Positions 1 through 9,072 of a stretch of DNA of 64,000 bases are shown here, piece after piece. The stretch comes from JACCZX01 sp963801035 (GTDB lineage Bacteria; Pseudomonadota; Gammaproteobacteria; Burkholderiales; Burkholderiaceae_F). Positions within the stretch are counted from its first letter, which is position 1. Each line of letters begins with the position of its first letter. The notes beneath the pieces were generated by a model that saw only the letters and a program-made list of their open reading frames with translations, searched no databases and was not told the DNA's origin. The position numbers were made by a program, and so were the translations under genes. Location of the stretch: positions 1 through 64,000 of the forward strand of contig CAWDDF010000012.1 of assembly GCA_963801035.1 (NCBI GenBank), given 5' to 3'.

Positions 1-75
1 GGTACCGGCTACTACCTGGTGATCGACTCTTTATCCCCCAAGCTGGGAAACGAGCTGTCCGCGCTCGCCGCGTGA
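1..75 (+). CDS. 3' end of an unidentified gene (partial)
   Basis: The first 75 bases read as an open frame of 24 codons ending in TGA, with the C-terminal peptide GYYLVIDSLSPKLGNELSAL and two further alanines. The rest of the gene lies before the window. The amphipathic, alanine-leucine-rich end looks like real coding sequence, but it is too short to assign a family. The 131 bases up to kup show no clear terminator. Confidence 0.5.
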   Translation, partial: GTGYYLVIDSLSPKLGNELSALAA

Positions 76-206
76 AATAAACCACCTTTGCTGCTGCGGA
101 CGTACAGGCAGCGGTGCTCCGAGCGGTGCAGTACGATCCGAAGCTTCGCCTTCGACCACACTGCCATCTTGGCCGTATCCGCGGGTTCTCGCCTAAACCT
201 GATTCG

Positions 207-2084
207 ATGACTCCATCGGATCGCAAGCTGTCTCCTGCCATTTTCTTGGCCGCTTTAGGTGTCGCCTACGGCGATATCGGCACCAGCCCTCTATACGCAT
301 TCAAGGAAAGTCTGCGCGGCGAGCACGGCGTTGGCGTGTCCGCCGACGCGGTCTTTGGCGTTTTGTCGATGATCTTCTGGGCGATTACGTTGATCGTCTC
401 GATCAAGTACATGCTCCTGGTTCTGCGCGCCGACAACGACGGTGAAGGCGGAATTCTCGCGCTATTGGCGCTTGTGCTACGGCAAATCCCCGCTCAAGGT
501 CGCTTGCGCCAGGCTGCGGTGGGGGCCGGTCTGCTAGGCGCGGCAATGTTTTTCGGAGAATGCGTCGTGACGCCCGCCATCTCGGTGCTATCGGCAGCCG
601 AAGGCCTGCAGGTCGTCTCACCCGCGTTCGGTCCCTACGTCATTCCGCTCACGCTGATCGTGCTGATCGCGCTTTTTGTGCTGCAGAGCAGAGGCACGGC
701 AACGGTGGGGCGTGCGTTCGGACCCATCATGCTCGTGTGGTTCCTCGCTCTTGGTTTGCTGGGGCTACTGCAGATCGTGAGCCATCCGCAGGTGTTGCTT
801 GCGCTGGATCCGCTGTACGCGCTGCGGTATGCGGCGGCCGAGCCGGGCAAAACGTTTTTTGCGTTGGGCGCCGTATTTCTAGCGCTCACCGGGGTGGAAG
901 CGTTATATGCGGATATCGGTCACTTGGGTGCGCATCCAGTTCGCACGGCCTGGTTCTGGCTGGTGATGCCGTGTCTGATCCTGAACTACTTCGGGCAAGG
1001 CGCGCTGGTCTTGTCCGACGCGAAAGCGGCCGCCAATCCATTTTTCCTGCTCGCACCGACCGGATTGCAACTACCGCTGGTGTTGCTTGCAACTGCGGCT
1101 ACCGTCATTGCATCGCAGGCAGTTATCTCCGGCGCATTTTCGATAGCAAGCCAGGCAATCAAGCTTGGCTTCCTGCCGCGCATGCAAACCGACTACACGT
1201 CTGAAACCGAAGCAGGGCAGATCTACATACCGATGGTCAATTTCATGTTGCTCGTGGTTGTCATCGTGCTGGTGCTCGGATTCGGCAGCTCATCGAATCT
1301 TGCCGCCGCGTATGGACTGGCCGTCGCATCGACGATTGTCATTACGACGCTGGGGGTGAGCATCGTTGCGCGCTTCAAATGGGACTGGTCGCCGTGGCGC
1401 GTGCTCGCGACGTTCGTTCCGCTGCTGGCGCTCGAGCTGATGTTCGTTGCTGCCAATAGCGTAAAAATTCCTACCGGCGGATGGTTTCCGATTGCGTTTG
1501 CTGCTGTGCTGTATGTCATGTTCACGACGTGGAAGCGTGGCCGTTCACTCATCAATCGACAGCTGAAGAAAAACGGCATCGAGCTTCAGCCGTTTCTGAA
1601 GAGTTTGTCGCTTTATCCTCCACAGCGTGTTGAAGGCACTGCTGTGTTCATGACGCTTGAGCTCGGCTATGTTCCGCATGCGCTTCTTCACAACCTAAAA
1701 CACAACCGCGTGATGCACGAGCGAGTTGTATTCCTGACTGCAATCAGTCGGACGGTTCCGCACGTCGACCCGGCCTACATGACCGAAATTCAGGATCTCG
1801 GCGACGGTTGTTACGCGGTGAAGGTCATGCTTGGATTTCAGGACCCGTTTGACGTGACGTTCTTTCTCGGCGTGCTGACGCGGTATCACGACTTCGAATT
1901 GATTCCCGCCGAGACTTCGTTCTTTCTGTCGCGGCAGGCAGTCGTTCTCGGCGGAACCAGTTCCATGTCGTCATGGCGGCGCCGTTTGTTTGGGTGGATG
2001 CTGCGCAACGCTCAGCCGGCGTCCGACTTCTTTCGCATTCCGCCCAATCGCGCGATCGAGATCGGGGCGCAGATCGTGATTTAA
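207..2084 (+). CDS. kup: Kup family low-affinity potassium transporter
   Basis: This inner-membrane protein takes up K+ together with protons (Kup/HAK/KUP family). The 625 residues match the usual length near 620. The N-terminus carries the family signature GVAYGDIGTSPLYAF, followed shortly by RADNDGEGGI, and about twelve hydrophobic segments fill residues 15 to 455. A soluble C-terminal domain of about 150 residues follows. An in-frame GTG at 114 would add 31 residues with no family counterpart, so I prefer the ATG at 207, although no strong ribosome binding site precedes it. The gene stands alone; the acetyltransferase that follows begins 15 bases after its stop and may be cotranscribed. 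Confidence 0.95.
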   Translation: MTPSDRKLSPAIFLAALGVAYGDIGTSPLYAFKESLRGEHGVGVSADAVFGVLSMIFWAITLIVSIKYMLLVLRADNDGEGGILALLALVLRQIPAQGRLRQAAVGAGLLGAAMFFGECVVTPAISVLSAAEGLQVVSPAFGPYVIPLTLIVLIALFVLQSRGTATVGRAFGPIMLVWFLALGLLGLLQIVSHPQVLLALDPLYALRYAAAEPGKTFFALGAVFLALTGVEALYADIGHLGAHPVRTAWFWLVMPCLILNYFGQGALVLSDAKAAANPFFLLAPTGLQLPLVLLATAATVIASQAVISGAFSIASQAIKLGFLPRMQTDYTSETEAGQIYIPMVNFMLLVVVIVLVLGFGSSSNLAAAYGLAVASTIVITTLGVSIVARFKWDWSPWRVLATFVPLLALELMFVAANSVKIPTGGWFPIAFAAVLYVMFTTWKRGRSLINRQLKKNGIELQPFLKSLSLYPPQRVEGTAVFMTLELGYVPHALLHNLKHNRVMHERVVFLTAISRTVPHVDPAYMTEIQDLGDGCYAVKVMLGFQDPFDVTFFLGVLTRYHDFELIPAETSFFLSRQAVVLGGTSSMSSWRRRLFGWMLRNAQPASDFFRIPPNRAIEIGAQIVI

Positions 2085-2099
2085 CGGGACAATTGCAGG

Positions 2100-2561
2100 G
2101 TGCAGGTCGAGCCGTTCCTGATTGAGCCGCAGCGTGCACGCGACAGAGCGCGTGTGATCGAGCTGCTGCACGAGGCTCAATTGGCGGACCACGACTGGCG
2201 CAGTGGCCAGGCGGCGGTCGACTTTCTCGTGATGCGTGAGGCAGGGCAGGTCGTGGGCGCGATTGGCCTGCAGCATGCGGGTGGCGCCGGCGTGTTGCGA
2301 TCGCTCGTGGTCTGCCCGACGCTGCACAGGCAGGGCCGAGGCGCTGCGCTGGTTGCAGCCGCGGAGCAGCTCGCCGTGCGGCGCGGAATGGACGATATGT
2401 ATCTGCTGACGACGACGGTTCCGACGTTTTTCGCGCTGCTCGATTACCTGCGCGTCGAGCGAGCAAGTGCTCCGCCGGCGGTCCAGGAGACCGTGCAATT
2501 CTCGACGCTATGCCCGGCATCGGCTGTCTGCATGCACAAGCGGTTACGCGCGACGCGTTGA
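2100..2561 (+). CDS. ArsN2-like GNAT N-acetyltransferase
   Basis: This is a 153-residue GNAT-fold acetyltransferase. The acetyl-CoA binding region is RSLVVCPTLHRQGRGAALV (R-Q-G-R-G core), followed by the block YLLTTTVPTFFALLDYLRV and the C-terminal signature CPASAVCMHKRL. These last two blocks are hallmarks of the ArsN2 group, which is usually found beside arsenic resistance genes and is thought to acetylate organoarsenical or glutamate-like compounds. No ars genes lie nearby here, so the substrate is not indicated by context. The start is GTG at 2100, 15 bases after the kup stop, which suggests translation from the same message. Confidence 0.8.
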   Translation: MQVEPFLIEPQRARDRARVIELLHEAQLADHDWRSGQAAVDFLVMREAGQVVGAIGLQHAGGAGVLRSLVVCPTLHRQGRGAALVAAAEQLAVRRGMDDMYLLTTTVPTFFALLDYLRVERASAPPAVQETVQFSTLCPASAVCMHKRLRATR

Positions 2562-2608
2562 CTTGCGACCCAAAGTTGATCTCAAAAGAAGTCGACGTCC
2601 AAAATAAA

Positions 2609-2644
2609 GCGGCCGGCGGCAGGTTTTATCCCACCGCCGGCCGC
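2609..2644 (-). terminator. Rho-independent terminator of the small peptide gene at 2663-2881
   Basis: An 11-bp perfect GC-rich stem (GCGGCCGGCGG pairing with CCGCCGGCCGC) surrounds a 14-base loop. Read on the minus strand it is followed by TTTATTTT, which is the expected U-tract for a transcript coming from the peptide gene. Confidence 0.85.
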
Positions 2645-2662
2645 TAGCAAGAAACACCGGTT

Positions 2663-2881
2663 TTAGCGAACCAGCGCAACCTGCTCGGGGGCCGTGCGCT
2701 TGGCCGTCGGCGCAACCCGCTCACCCACGATGACGATTCTTTCCATCTCAATCGTCGGCATCGTGACGGCTTGTTGCACTGCTGGCCCAGCTGACAGTTC
2801 CTGGACACCTACTACCGCTGCCAATGCGAGTGCGCTTACCGTGGCAGCGAAGAAAAGCGTGGTTTCGAGTTTGTTGATCAT
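2663..2881 (-). CDS. Small secreted peptide, MPTI-x-MER family, copy A
   Basis: This 72-residue protein starts with a short basic stretch and a hydrophobic signal-like segment (residues 6 to 24, LFFAATVSALALAAVVGV). The mature part contains MPTIEMERIVIVGERV. The same block occurs in a second small gene at 15762-15929 as MPTILMERVVITGKTV, so the two are paralogues. I know such proteins only as hypothetical proteins of betaproteobacteria and assign no function. The start at 2881 is chosen because GGGAG precedes it by eight bases; the open frame extends 54 codons further upstream without a better site. It has its own terminator (2609-2644) and a promoter-like element at 2912-2936. Confidence 0.75.
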   Translation of the reverse strand: MINKLETTLFFAATVSALALAAVVGVQELSAGPAVQQAVTMPTIEMERIVIVGERVAPTAKRTAPEQVALVR

Positions 2882-2911
2882 GGCTTGCTCCCAAGTCATT
2901 GCGTAATTTGT

Positions 2912-2936
2912 CGATGGACGCAATGTAGGCAGTCGG
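2912..2936 (-). promoter_or_regulatory. Promoter-like element shared with the second MPTI peptide gene
   Basis: On the minus strand this stretch reads CCG ACTGCCTA, then ATT-GCG, then TCCATCG. It aligns almost base for base with 15709-15735 upstream of the paralogous gene. It ends 30 bases before the start codon, against 26 for the other copy. The two-block layout fits a promoter, possibly for an alternative sigma factor; that role is inferred. Confidence 0.5.
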
Positions 2937-3076
2937 ACCACCACAAGCCACCCGTTTGCGATGAAGTGCAGGAAAGCCGGCGCAGGTTGCACTTTGTAGG
3001 GGTGGACGGCGACGAAACCGGCGATCCGGCGACGAACTGGCATTGTCAGCAGCCGGTCGCACAGAACCGGCTCTGG

Positions 3077-4153
3077 CTAATTCTCACCGCGTTTCATTTT
3101 CATTCGATGTTCAGCCGTCCGGTGTCGAATTTTCCACATTGACAATTGCTCGCGTCGCTGCAGTGGCGTCAACGTTTCGCGGCGGATCTCACGCAGCAGC
3201 TTCTGATAGTTGATAAGCCGATCCGGTGCGACGCCCGCGCGTACTGCGCACCCAGGCTCGTCGTGGTGGCCACAGTCGCGAAAGCGGCAGTGCTCGGCAA
3301 GCGACTGGATGTCATCGAATGTCGCTGCCAGATCATTTTCATCGATATCCGGCCGAAGTCCGCGCAATCCTGGCGTGTCGATCACGCAACCGCCCGCGGG
3401 CAATCGATGCAGTGAGCGCGAAGTCGTTGTATGCCGGCCGCGGCTGTCGTCTTCGCGCACGGCACCGGTGTCCTGTACCTGCACTCCGAGCAGGGTGTTG
3501 GTCAGCGTGGACTTTCCCGCACCGGACGAACCCAGCACCACGGTCGTCTGGCCTGCGCCGATGTAAGGCGCGAGTTCGATTGCGGTGACTGCGGCTCGCG
3601 CATCGACGGCGTGTACGACGGTATCGCGTGGCAGCCGTTCGCGCAGCGCGTCAAGTTGTGCATCGACGTCATTGCACAGATCGCGCTTGGTCAAGATCAC
3701 GATCGGCCAGATACCCGCCGGTTTGACCATCGCAAGATAACGCTCGAGCCGGCGCAGATTGAAGTCGCCGTCGAGGCCCATCACCAACATCGCGCTATCG
3801 ACGTTGGTTACGAGCGGTTGGCGCGCACCCGACGAATTGCGTCGCACGATTTGCGTAAACGGAGTCATTCGCTGCTGCACCCACAACGTCGCGTGCGCAT
3901 CTTGTTGCACCGAAACCCAGTCGCCCACCGTCAGCGCATCTCCCGTGTCGGCAAGCGAGCGCAGCAACCCCGGCAGCGGCCGCGCCACGTGCTCGTATGT
4001 GCCATCTGTCACATGCACCGTTTCGCGATGCACTTCTATCAGTCGCATCGGCGCGCCTGAGGCATCGCCGCTCGCTCTTAGTGAGCCCATCGCCTGCGCG
4101 ACGGTGGGCGTAAAACCGATCGGCCGCAGCCGATCCATCAAAGTCGTATCCAT
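3077..4153 (-). CDS. rsgA: RsgA, ribosome small subunit-dependent GTPase A
   Basis: RsgA is a circularly permuted GTPase that acts late in 30S subunit maturation. The 358 residues show the permuted motif order: TKRD (G4) comes first, then GSSGAGKSTL (Walker A), then DTPG (G3). An N-terminal OB-fold region precedes the GTPase domain, and the zinc finger CRFRDCGHHDEPGC lies near the C-terminus. ATG at 4153 begins MDTTLMDRLRP; an ATG nine codons upstream (4180) would also be possible. A GAGGA stretch lies 12 bases before 4153, rather distant. A very short open frame with a strong ribosome site (4289-4315) lies upstream on the same strand. Confidence 0.95.
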   Translation of the reverse strand: MDTTLMDRLRPIGFTPTVAQAMGSLRASGDASGAPMRLIEVHRETVHVTDGTYEHVARPLPGLLRSLADTGDALTVGDWVSVQQDAHATLWVQQRMTPFTQIVRRNSSGARQPLVTNVDSAMLVMGLDGDFNLRRLERYLAMVKPAGIWPIVILTKRDLCNDVDAQLDALRERLPRDTVVHAVDARAAVTAIELAPYIGAGQTTVVLGSSGAGKSTLTNTLLGVQVQDTGAVREDDSRGRHTTTSRSLHRLPAGGCVIDTPGLRGLRPDIDENDLAATFDDIQSLAEHCRFRDCGHHDEPGCAVRAGVAPDRLINYQKLLREIRRETLTPLQRREQLSMWKIRHRTAEHRMKMKRGEN

Positions 4154-4742
4154 CTGTTCCGAATCCTCGAGACAATGCAATGCGTGGACGACGCGTGCGG
4201 AAACACGCGCTTCGTATCAACGTGGAGTGTCGCGGCCGCTTGCGCGGCGCAGGAATCGGAAAGTCCGAGTCAGCGCTGGTGCGGCCGACTAGTGAACAAG
4301 ATCAGTTTTTCTCATGGCGCCTCCTTGGATGAAGCGCGCTCGATCGAGCGAGGAGCGAGCTTCGCCCAAAGCGGTCGCACGGTCAATAAAAGAAAGTGTG
4401 AACAAGCGTTAACCGGGCGAAAGTCTGGGCACCGTCGAACTGGGCGCGTCAGCACCCTGCTGCTTCGCGGGTCGTCCGCTGGCGTCCGACGCAGGCTCCG
4501 TGGACGATGTGCAGCGCTGGAACCACTTCTGGTACGTCAAAGCCGAATACGGCCCGGTTGCAGCACCGCAAGATCTGATCGCACAAGCAAGCTATCCGTT
4601 GCGCCTTGTCTTCGATGTTGGACCGGCGTACCTTCCGCCCACCGCAACGGTCGAGCGACTCGCTGCACCGCGGTGTGGCGAAGTCTTTAAGAAGCAAGGA
4701 ATCTGGACCGGCGCACAAACGGAAAACTTTGGAGGAGAAGCA
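4154..4742. other. 589-bp intergenic region with no convincing gene
   Basis: This region separates the divergent rsgA and subtilase genes and must hold both promoters. I find no tRNA, repeat or recognisable protein. An open frame runs in phase into the subtilase from 4500, but the ribosome site at 4731 marks the true start. The only other notable item is the eight-codon frame with a strong ribosome site on the minus strand at 4289-4315. Confidence 0.5.
4289..4315 (-). CDS. Eight-codon open frame with strong ribosome binding site (leader peptide or gene remnant)
   Basis: The frame encodes MRKTDLVH and a TAG stop and is preceded by AAGGAGG four bases before the ATG. It lies 135 bases before the rsgA start on the same strand. 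It could be a leader peptide. The peptide also resembles the first residues of HU-type DNA-binding proteins, so it may be the stump of a truncated hup-like gene; I could not recover a continuation in any frame. Chance is not excluded. Confidence 0.25.
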   Translation of the reverse strand: MRKTDLVH

Positions 4743-7700
4743 ATGGGTAGGAAGAGATGGCTATTGTGTTCGGCGAGCGCGCTGCTGGCGATCGTGTCTC
4801 TATCGGCAATGCCGGTCGTTACAGCCGCACCGAACGGTGGAGCAGGTCCAGCAGGCAAGAAGCAAGTCACCAACAATGCATACATCGTGCAATTGGCCGA
4901 GGATCCTGTGTCGGCCTACAAGGGCGGAATAGCTGGGTATCGAGCGACGGCACCGCGCAAGGGCCAGAAGATCGATCCGAACGGCCCCGCCGTCGTCAGT
5001 TACCTGGCCTTCCTGGCCGCGCGGCAGGACGCGGTACTCGCCAGCGTCGGCGGTGCGAAGAAGCTTCACAGCTATGGCTTCGTTTTCAATGGCTTTGCCG
5101 CTGAACTCACGCCCGCGCAAGCCGCAAAGCTCGCGCAGACAAAGGGCGTGCTGCGGTCACCAAGGATGAAGCACGCTCGCTCGATACGTCATCCACGCCG
5201 GCCTTTCTCGGACTGACCGCCCCAGGCGGTGCGTGGTCGCAGGTGAAGGGCGAGGGCGTCATCATCGGCATCGTCGATGGCGGCATCTGGCCCGAGAGCT
5301 TGAGCTTCACCGACCGCACCGGCAGCAATGGCAACGCCAGCAAGGACGGCAAGCTCGATTACCAGCAGATCCCGGGCTGGCACGGCAAGTGCACGCCGGG
5401 CGAACAGTTCAACGCCTCGCACTGCAACCAGAAGCTGATCGGCGCGCGTTACTACAACGCCGGCTGGGGTGGCAATGCCGGCATCGATGCGCAACTGCCG
5501 TGGGAATATAATTCACCGCGCGACTTTGGCGGCCATGGCACGCATACCGCCAGCACTGCGGGCGGCAACCAGAACGTACCCGCCACCGGAGACGCCGCCG
5601 TCTTTGGCAGCATCAGCGGCATCGCGCCGCGCGCGCGCATCGCCGCGTACAAGGTCTGCTGGGAAACCGGACCGGGGGCTCCTGCTTCACCACGGACAGC
5701 GTCGCGGCGATCGATCAGGCGGTGGCAGACGGCGTCGACGTGATCAACTTCTCGATCAGCGGTTCGACGACCAACTTCCGCGACCCGGTTGAGATCGCCT
5801 TCCTGTTTGCCGCGGATGCAGGCATATTCGTCGCTGCCTCCGCCGGCAACAGCCGGCCCGGCGAGCAGCGACCGTGGCGCACCCGGGCCCGTGGCTAACG
5901 ACTGTTGCAGCGGGCACGCACAACCGGGACGGCCAAGGCTCGGTGACGCTCGGCAATGGCTCGACCTACTTCGGCGCTTCGAGCGCCACCCCGATTGGAC
6001 CGCGGCCGCTGATCGATTCCACGCGCCGCGGGCCTGCCCGGTGCCGACGCCACGTCGCGCTCGCACTGTGTTTCGCGGCCGAAGACAACGGCGGCACACC
6101 GGTGCTCGACCCCGCCAAGGTGGCCGGCAAGATTGTCGTTTGCGACCGCGGCGTGAGTGCCCGTATCAACAAGAGCCTGGCCGTCCAGCAGGCCGGTGGC
6201 GCCGGGATGATCCTGGTGAATACCTCGGTCAACTCGATCAACGCCGACCTGCATTTCGTGCCGACAGTGCATCTGCAGAGCACTGACCGTGCGGCGGTCA
6301 AGGCCTACGCGGCGACAGCGGACGCCAACGGCGACGATCAACGCCTCCACGATCATCTACAACGCGCAGGCGCCGTTCACGGCGGCGTTCTCGTCGCGCG
6401 GGCCACTGCTCGCTGGCAATGGCGACGTGCTCAAGCCCGACCTGATGGCGCCCGGGCAGGACGTCCTGGCGGCGGTCGCACCACCCGGAAACAACGGACG
6501 CAGTTTCGACATCTACAGCGGCACCTCAATGTCGAGCCCGCATGTGGCCGGCCTCGCCGCGCTAATGAAGGAGAAGTATCCGAGTTGGTCGCCAATGACG
6601 ATCAAGTCGGCACTGATGACCACAGCCTATGACGTGCTTGACGGCGGCACGCCGGCACCGAACACCAACCCGGTGCTGATATTCCGCCAGGGCGCTGGAC
6701 ACGTGCAGCCCAACAGCGCGCTGAACCCGGGGCTTGTTTATGACTCGGGCTTCAACGACTGGCTGGCGCTGATCTGCGCCACCCAGCCGCAGGGCCTCGA
6801 TGCCACCTGCAACGCCCTGTGGAACGCCGGCTACTCCAAGGATGCCAGCAACCTGAACCAGGCCTCGATTGCGATTGGCGACCTGGCGGGTTTGCAGACC
6901 GTCAAGCGCAAGCTGACCAACGTCAGCAGCACATCGGTGACCGTCGCTTCGAGCGTCACCGGCATGGTCGGGTTTACGGTTTCCGTCTCGCCGCCGTCGC
7001 TGACGCTGGCTCGCGGCGAGACAAAGGACGTTCACGGTCAACTTCACTGCGTACCTCCGCTACGCTGAACGCCTACACCGGAGGGCAACTGACGTGGGCC
7101 GGCGGGCCCAACCCCGTGCGCAGCCCAATCGTCGTACGGCCGGTGGCACTGGCAGCCCCGACGCAAGTCAGCGGTTCGTACAGCGTGACATTCGGCTACG
7201 ACGGCCCGTTTACCGCGACGCCGCGTGGACTGATACCGGCCGTCCTGTCGGCTGGCACAGTTGCCGACGACCCCACCGACAGCGCCTGTTCGCTGACCTC
7301 GCCGAACGCGCAGTTGATTCCGGTTGTCATCCCGGCCGGAACAACGTACGCACGGTTCTCTCTCTTCGATGCTGACGTCAATCCCGGCACGGACATCGAC
7401 CTGTGCGTGTGCGAACAGCGCCGGCACGATCGTCGGCGGCAGCGGCAGCGGCACGTCGGCCGAGGAGGTGAACCTTCTGAATCCGGCCGTCGGCACCTAC
7501 ACCGTCGTGGTCCAGGGCTGGGGCGTCGTCGGAGTCCAGCCCGTTCAAGCTTCACACCTGGTTGCTCGGCAGCGCGTCCGCGGGGAATATGACCGTCGCG
7601 GCGCCGGCCAGTGCGGTGACCGGGGCAACGGGCACGATCAACTTGACGTTCAGTGGCCTCGCGCCGGCTACCAAGTATCTCGGATCGGTGGTCTACGGTG

Positions 7701-7750
7701 GTGCGGCAGGCATGCCGAACCCGACGATCGTTCGCGTCGACACGCCGTAA
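4743..7750 (+). pseudogene. S8 subtilase with PA, Fn3-like and PPC domains, broken by at least nine frameshifts
   Basis: Translation of the three frames in turn gives one secreted subtilisin-like protease of about 1000 residues. In order: a signal peptide (MGRKRWLLCSASALLAIV), an I9 propeptide, the catalytic Asp in IVDGGIWPES, the catalytic His in GGHGTHTAS, a protease-associated insert, the catalytic Ser in GTSMSSPHVAG, an Fn3-like domain and a PPC-type C-terminal domain. This is the layout of plant-type subtilases. GGAGGAG eight bases before ATG 4743 fixes the start. Frame changes are needed near 5154 and 5678 (one base missing each) and near 5853, 5870, 6331, 7027, 7049, 7410 and 7533 (one base extra each). 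A compensating pair near 6024 and 6057 is possible. All catalytic residues survive, so this is either a recent pseudogene or a poorly sequenced gene. Confidence 0.85.
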
Positions 7751-7775
7751 GCAGCAACTTTCAAAGCGCCAACTT

Positions 7776-7805
7776 AACGCCCCGGAGAGCAATCTCCGGG
7801 GCGTT
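7776..7805 (+). terminator. Rho-independent terminator after the subtilase
   Basis: A 13-bp perfect stem (AACGCCCCGGAGA with TCTCCGGGGCGTT) closes a GCAA tetraloop and is followed by TTCTTTGTT. It begins 25 bases after the subtilase stop. It also stands downstream of the minus-strand lipoprotein gene and may act in both directions, since AA precedes the stem on the other side. Confidence 0.9.
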
Positions 7806-7864
7806 TTCTTTGTTGCGTGCGGACTGCGCGCGGGGGCTTGTGCGGCCGAGTACGGATGTCCAGA

Positions 7865-8347
7865 TTACGTCGGTCCGCCGGGAACCGGATCGACGCTGCG
7901 CTCTGGTGGACAGAGCACGAGGATCCCGCGTCGGCCGGCGTGGTAGTCGAGCACCTTGTCGCCCGCCTGAATGCGAATTCGGTAACCGGGCACCAGCGCC
8001 ATCGTGTACAACATGCCGGGCTCGGGGCAGCCGAGCCCACCGTCGGGCCAGGTCACCGCTTCGCTGCTGATGACTTTTAACGTGGAGGCATTGAGTCCAG
8101 TCCTGCGCGCGGCGTCGTCCAGCGCGGAACGCACAATCGATGGGAGATCGGTGTTCATGGCGCGCATGTAACGGCTTGTCGACGGTCCGTGATCGGGGTG
8201 GAGTGCAGTCGTGCTCGATTCATCCGCCGCGGGTTCCGTTCCCTGCTGCCTCGCTTTTCCGAGATCGGCACTGGCGCATCCATACAAGAGAAGAGCACCA
8301 AGGAAGGTAGCTTTCGGCGAACCCGGCCAACGCAGGCATTTCACCAC
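7865..8347 (-). CDS. Putative lipoprotein of unknown function
   Basis: The 160-residue product starts with a basic stretch and a hydrophobic segment ending in the lipobox-like LLLYGC, so it is probably an exported lipoprotein. The C-terminal half carries the conserved block VTWPDGGLGCPEPGMLYT followed by VPGYRIRIQAG and the end VLCPPERSVD. I recognise this block from hypothetical proteins of proteobacteria and actinobacteria, with no function assigned. The GTG at 8347 is preferred because it gives a signal peptide of normal length and has GGAG upstream. The in-frame ATG at 8410 would put 43 residues before the lipobox. Confidence 0.65.
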   Translation of the reverse strand: MVKCLRWPGSPKATFLGALLLYGCASADLGKARQQGTEPAADESSTTALHPDHGPSTSRYMRAMNTDLPSIVRSALDDAARRTGLNASTLKVISSEAVTWPDGGLGCPEPGMLYTMALVPGYRIRIQAGDKVLDYHAGRRGILVLCPPERSVDPVPGGPT

Positions 8348-8654
8348 TTTGGAGTGCTCCGACTTCCTCAACTTGCCGCCTATCGACTGGAATGGTGAAG
8401 GGAGATTCATCGAGTCTCATCAGCGACTAACTGGCGACGTTGATGCCAATTGTCGACGTCCTGTTGCCGCCGCCGTATTGTCAAGTCAATTGCGCGCAAT
8501 TTTAGTACCCAGCAAGGCTATGACTTGATAGTGCGCCAAGGGCGCCTGCATCGCGCAGCGCCGACCAGACGGGTGTCACGCTTACTCCGCGGTTTGACTT
8601 CTAGGTGCAGGAGTTCCATAAGCTACCTGCCGGTGGCAAAAGGCGAAAGACTCA

Positions 8655-9071
8655 ATGGCCTCGCTTTCCATACCTTACGAGCTGCGCGAAAACGAGATCG
8701 AACTTCTCGCAATACGCGCGCAAGGTGCAGGCGGGCAGAACGTCAACAAGGTATCAAACGCGATTCATCTGCGTTTCGATATCCGGGCGTCATCATTGCC
8801 CGATCAAGTCAAGCAACGATTGCTTGCGAAGCGGGACCAGCGAATCACGGACGAGGGGGTGGTCGTCATCAAGGCGCAATCATTCCGCAGCCTCGAAAAA
8901 AATCGTGACGATGCGCTCGCGCGGCTCAATTCTTTGGTCGCGAGCGCGGCGTCAATTCCTCGCAAGCGCCGTCCAACGAAGCCGACCGCGTCGTCTCAGA
9001 AAAAACGGGTTGAGACGAAAGTGCGGCGTGGGAAGATCAAAGCCCTGCGCCGAGGGCGCATTGAAGACTAG
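8655..9071 (+). CDS. arfB: ArfB (YaeJ), alternative ribosome-rescue peptidyl-tRNA hydrolase
   Basis: ArfB binds stalled ribosomes lacking a stop codon and hydrolyses the peptidyl-tRNA. The 138-residue protein has the catalytic GGQ at residues 26 to 28 in the context AQGAGGQNVNKVSNAIHL, as in class I release factors. The C-terminal tail, from about residue 105, is rich in lysine and arginine; in characterised homologues it enters the empty mRNA channel. The length agrees with E. coli YaeJ (140). The ATG at 8655 follows AGGCGAAAG. The gene runs convergent with the PAQR gene, with one base between the stops. Confidence 0.92.
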   Translation: MASLSIPYELRENEIELLAIRAQGAGGQNVNKVSNAIHLRFDIRASSLPDQVKQRLLAKRDQRITDEGVVVIKAQSFRSLEKNRDDALARLNSLVASAASIPRKRRPTKPTASSQKKRVETKVRRGKIKALRRGRIED

Positions 9072-9072
9072 G

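Noticed and set aside
4500..4742. An open frame in phase with the subtilase that would extend it by 81 codons upstream.
   Set aside because: GGAGGAG just before 4743 and the textbook signal peptide starting there decide the start. The upstream peptide has no signal or family pattern.
6024..6060. A further compensating pair of indels in the subtilase.
   Set aside because: Shifting frame here gives a more subtilase-like stretch (AAGLPGADAT), but the net frame is unchanged and the alternative reading cannot be excluded, so it was not counted among the nine.
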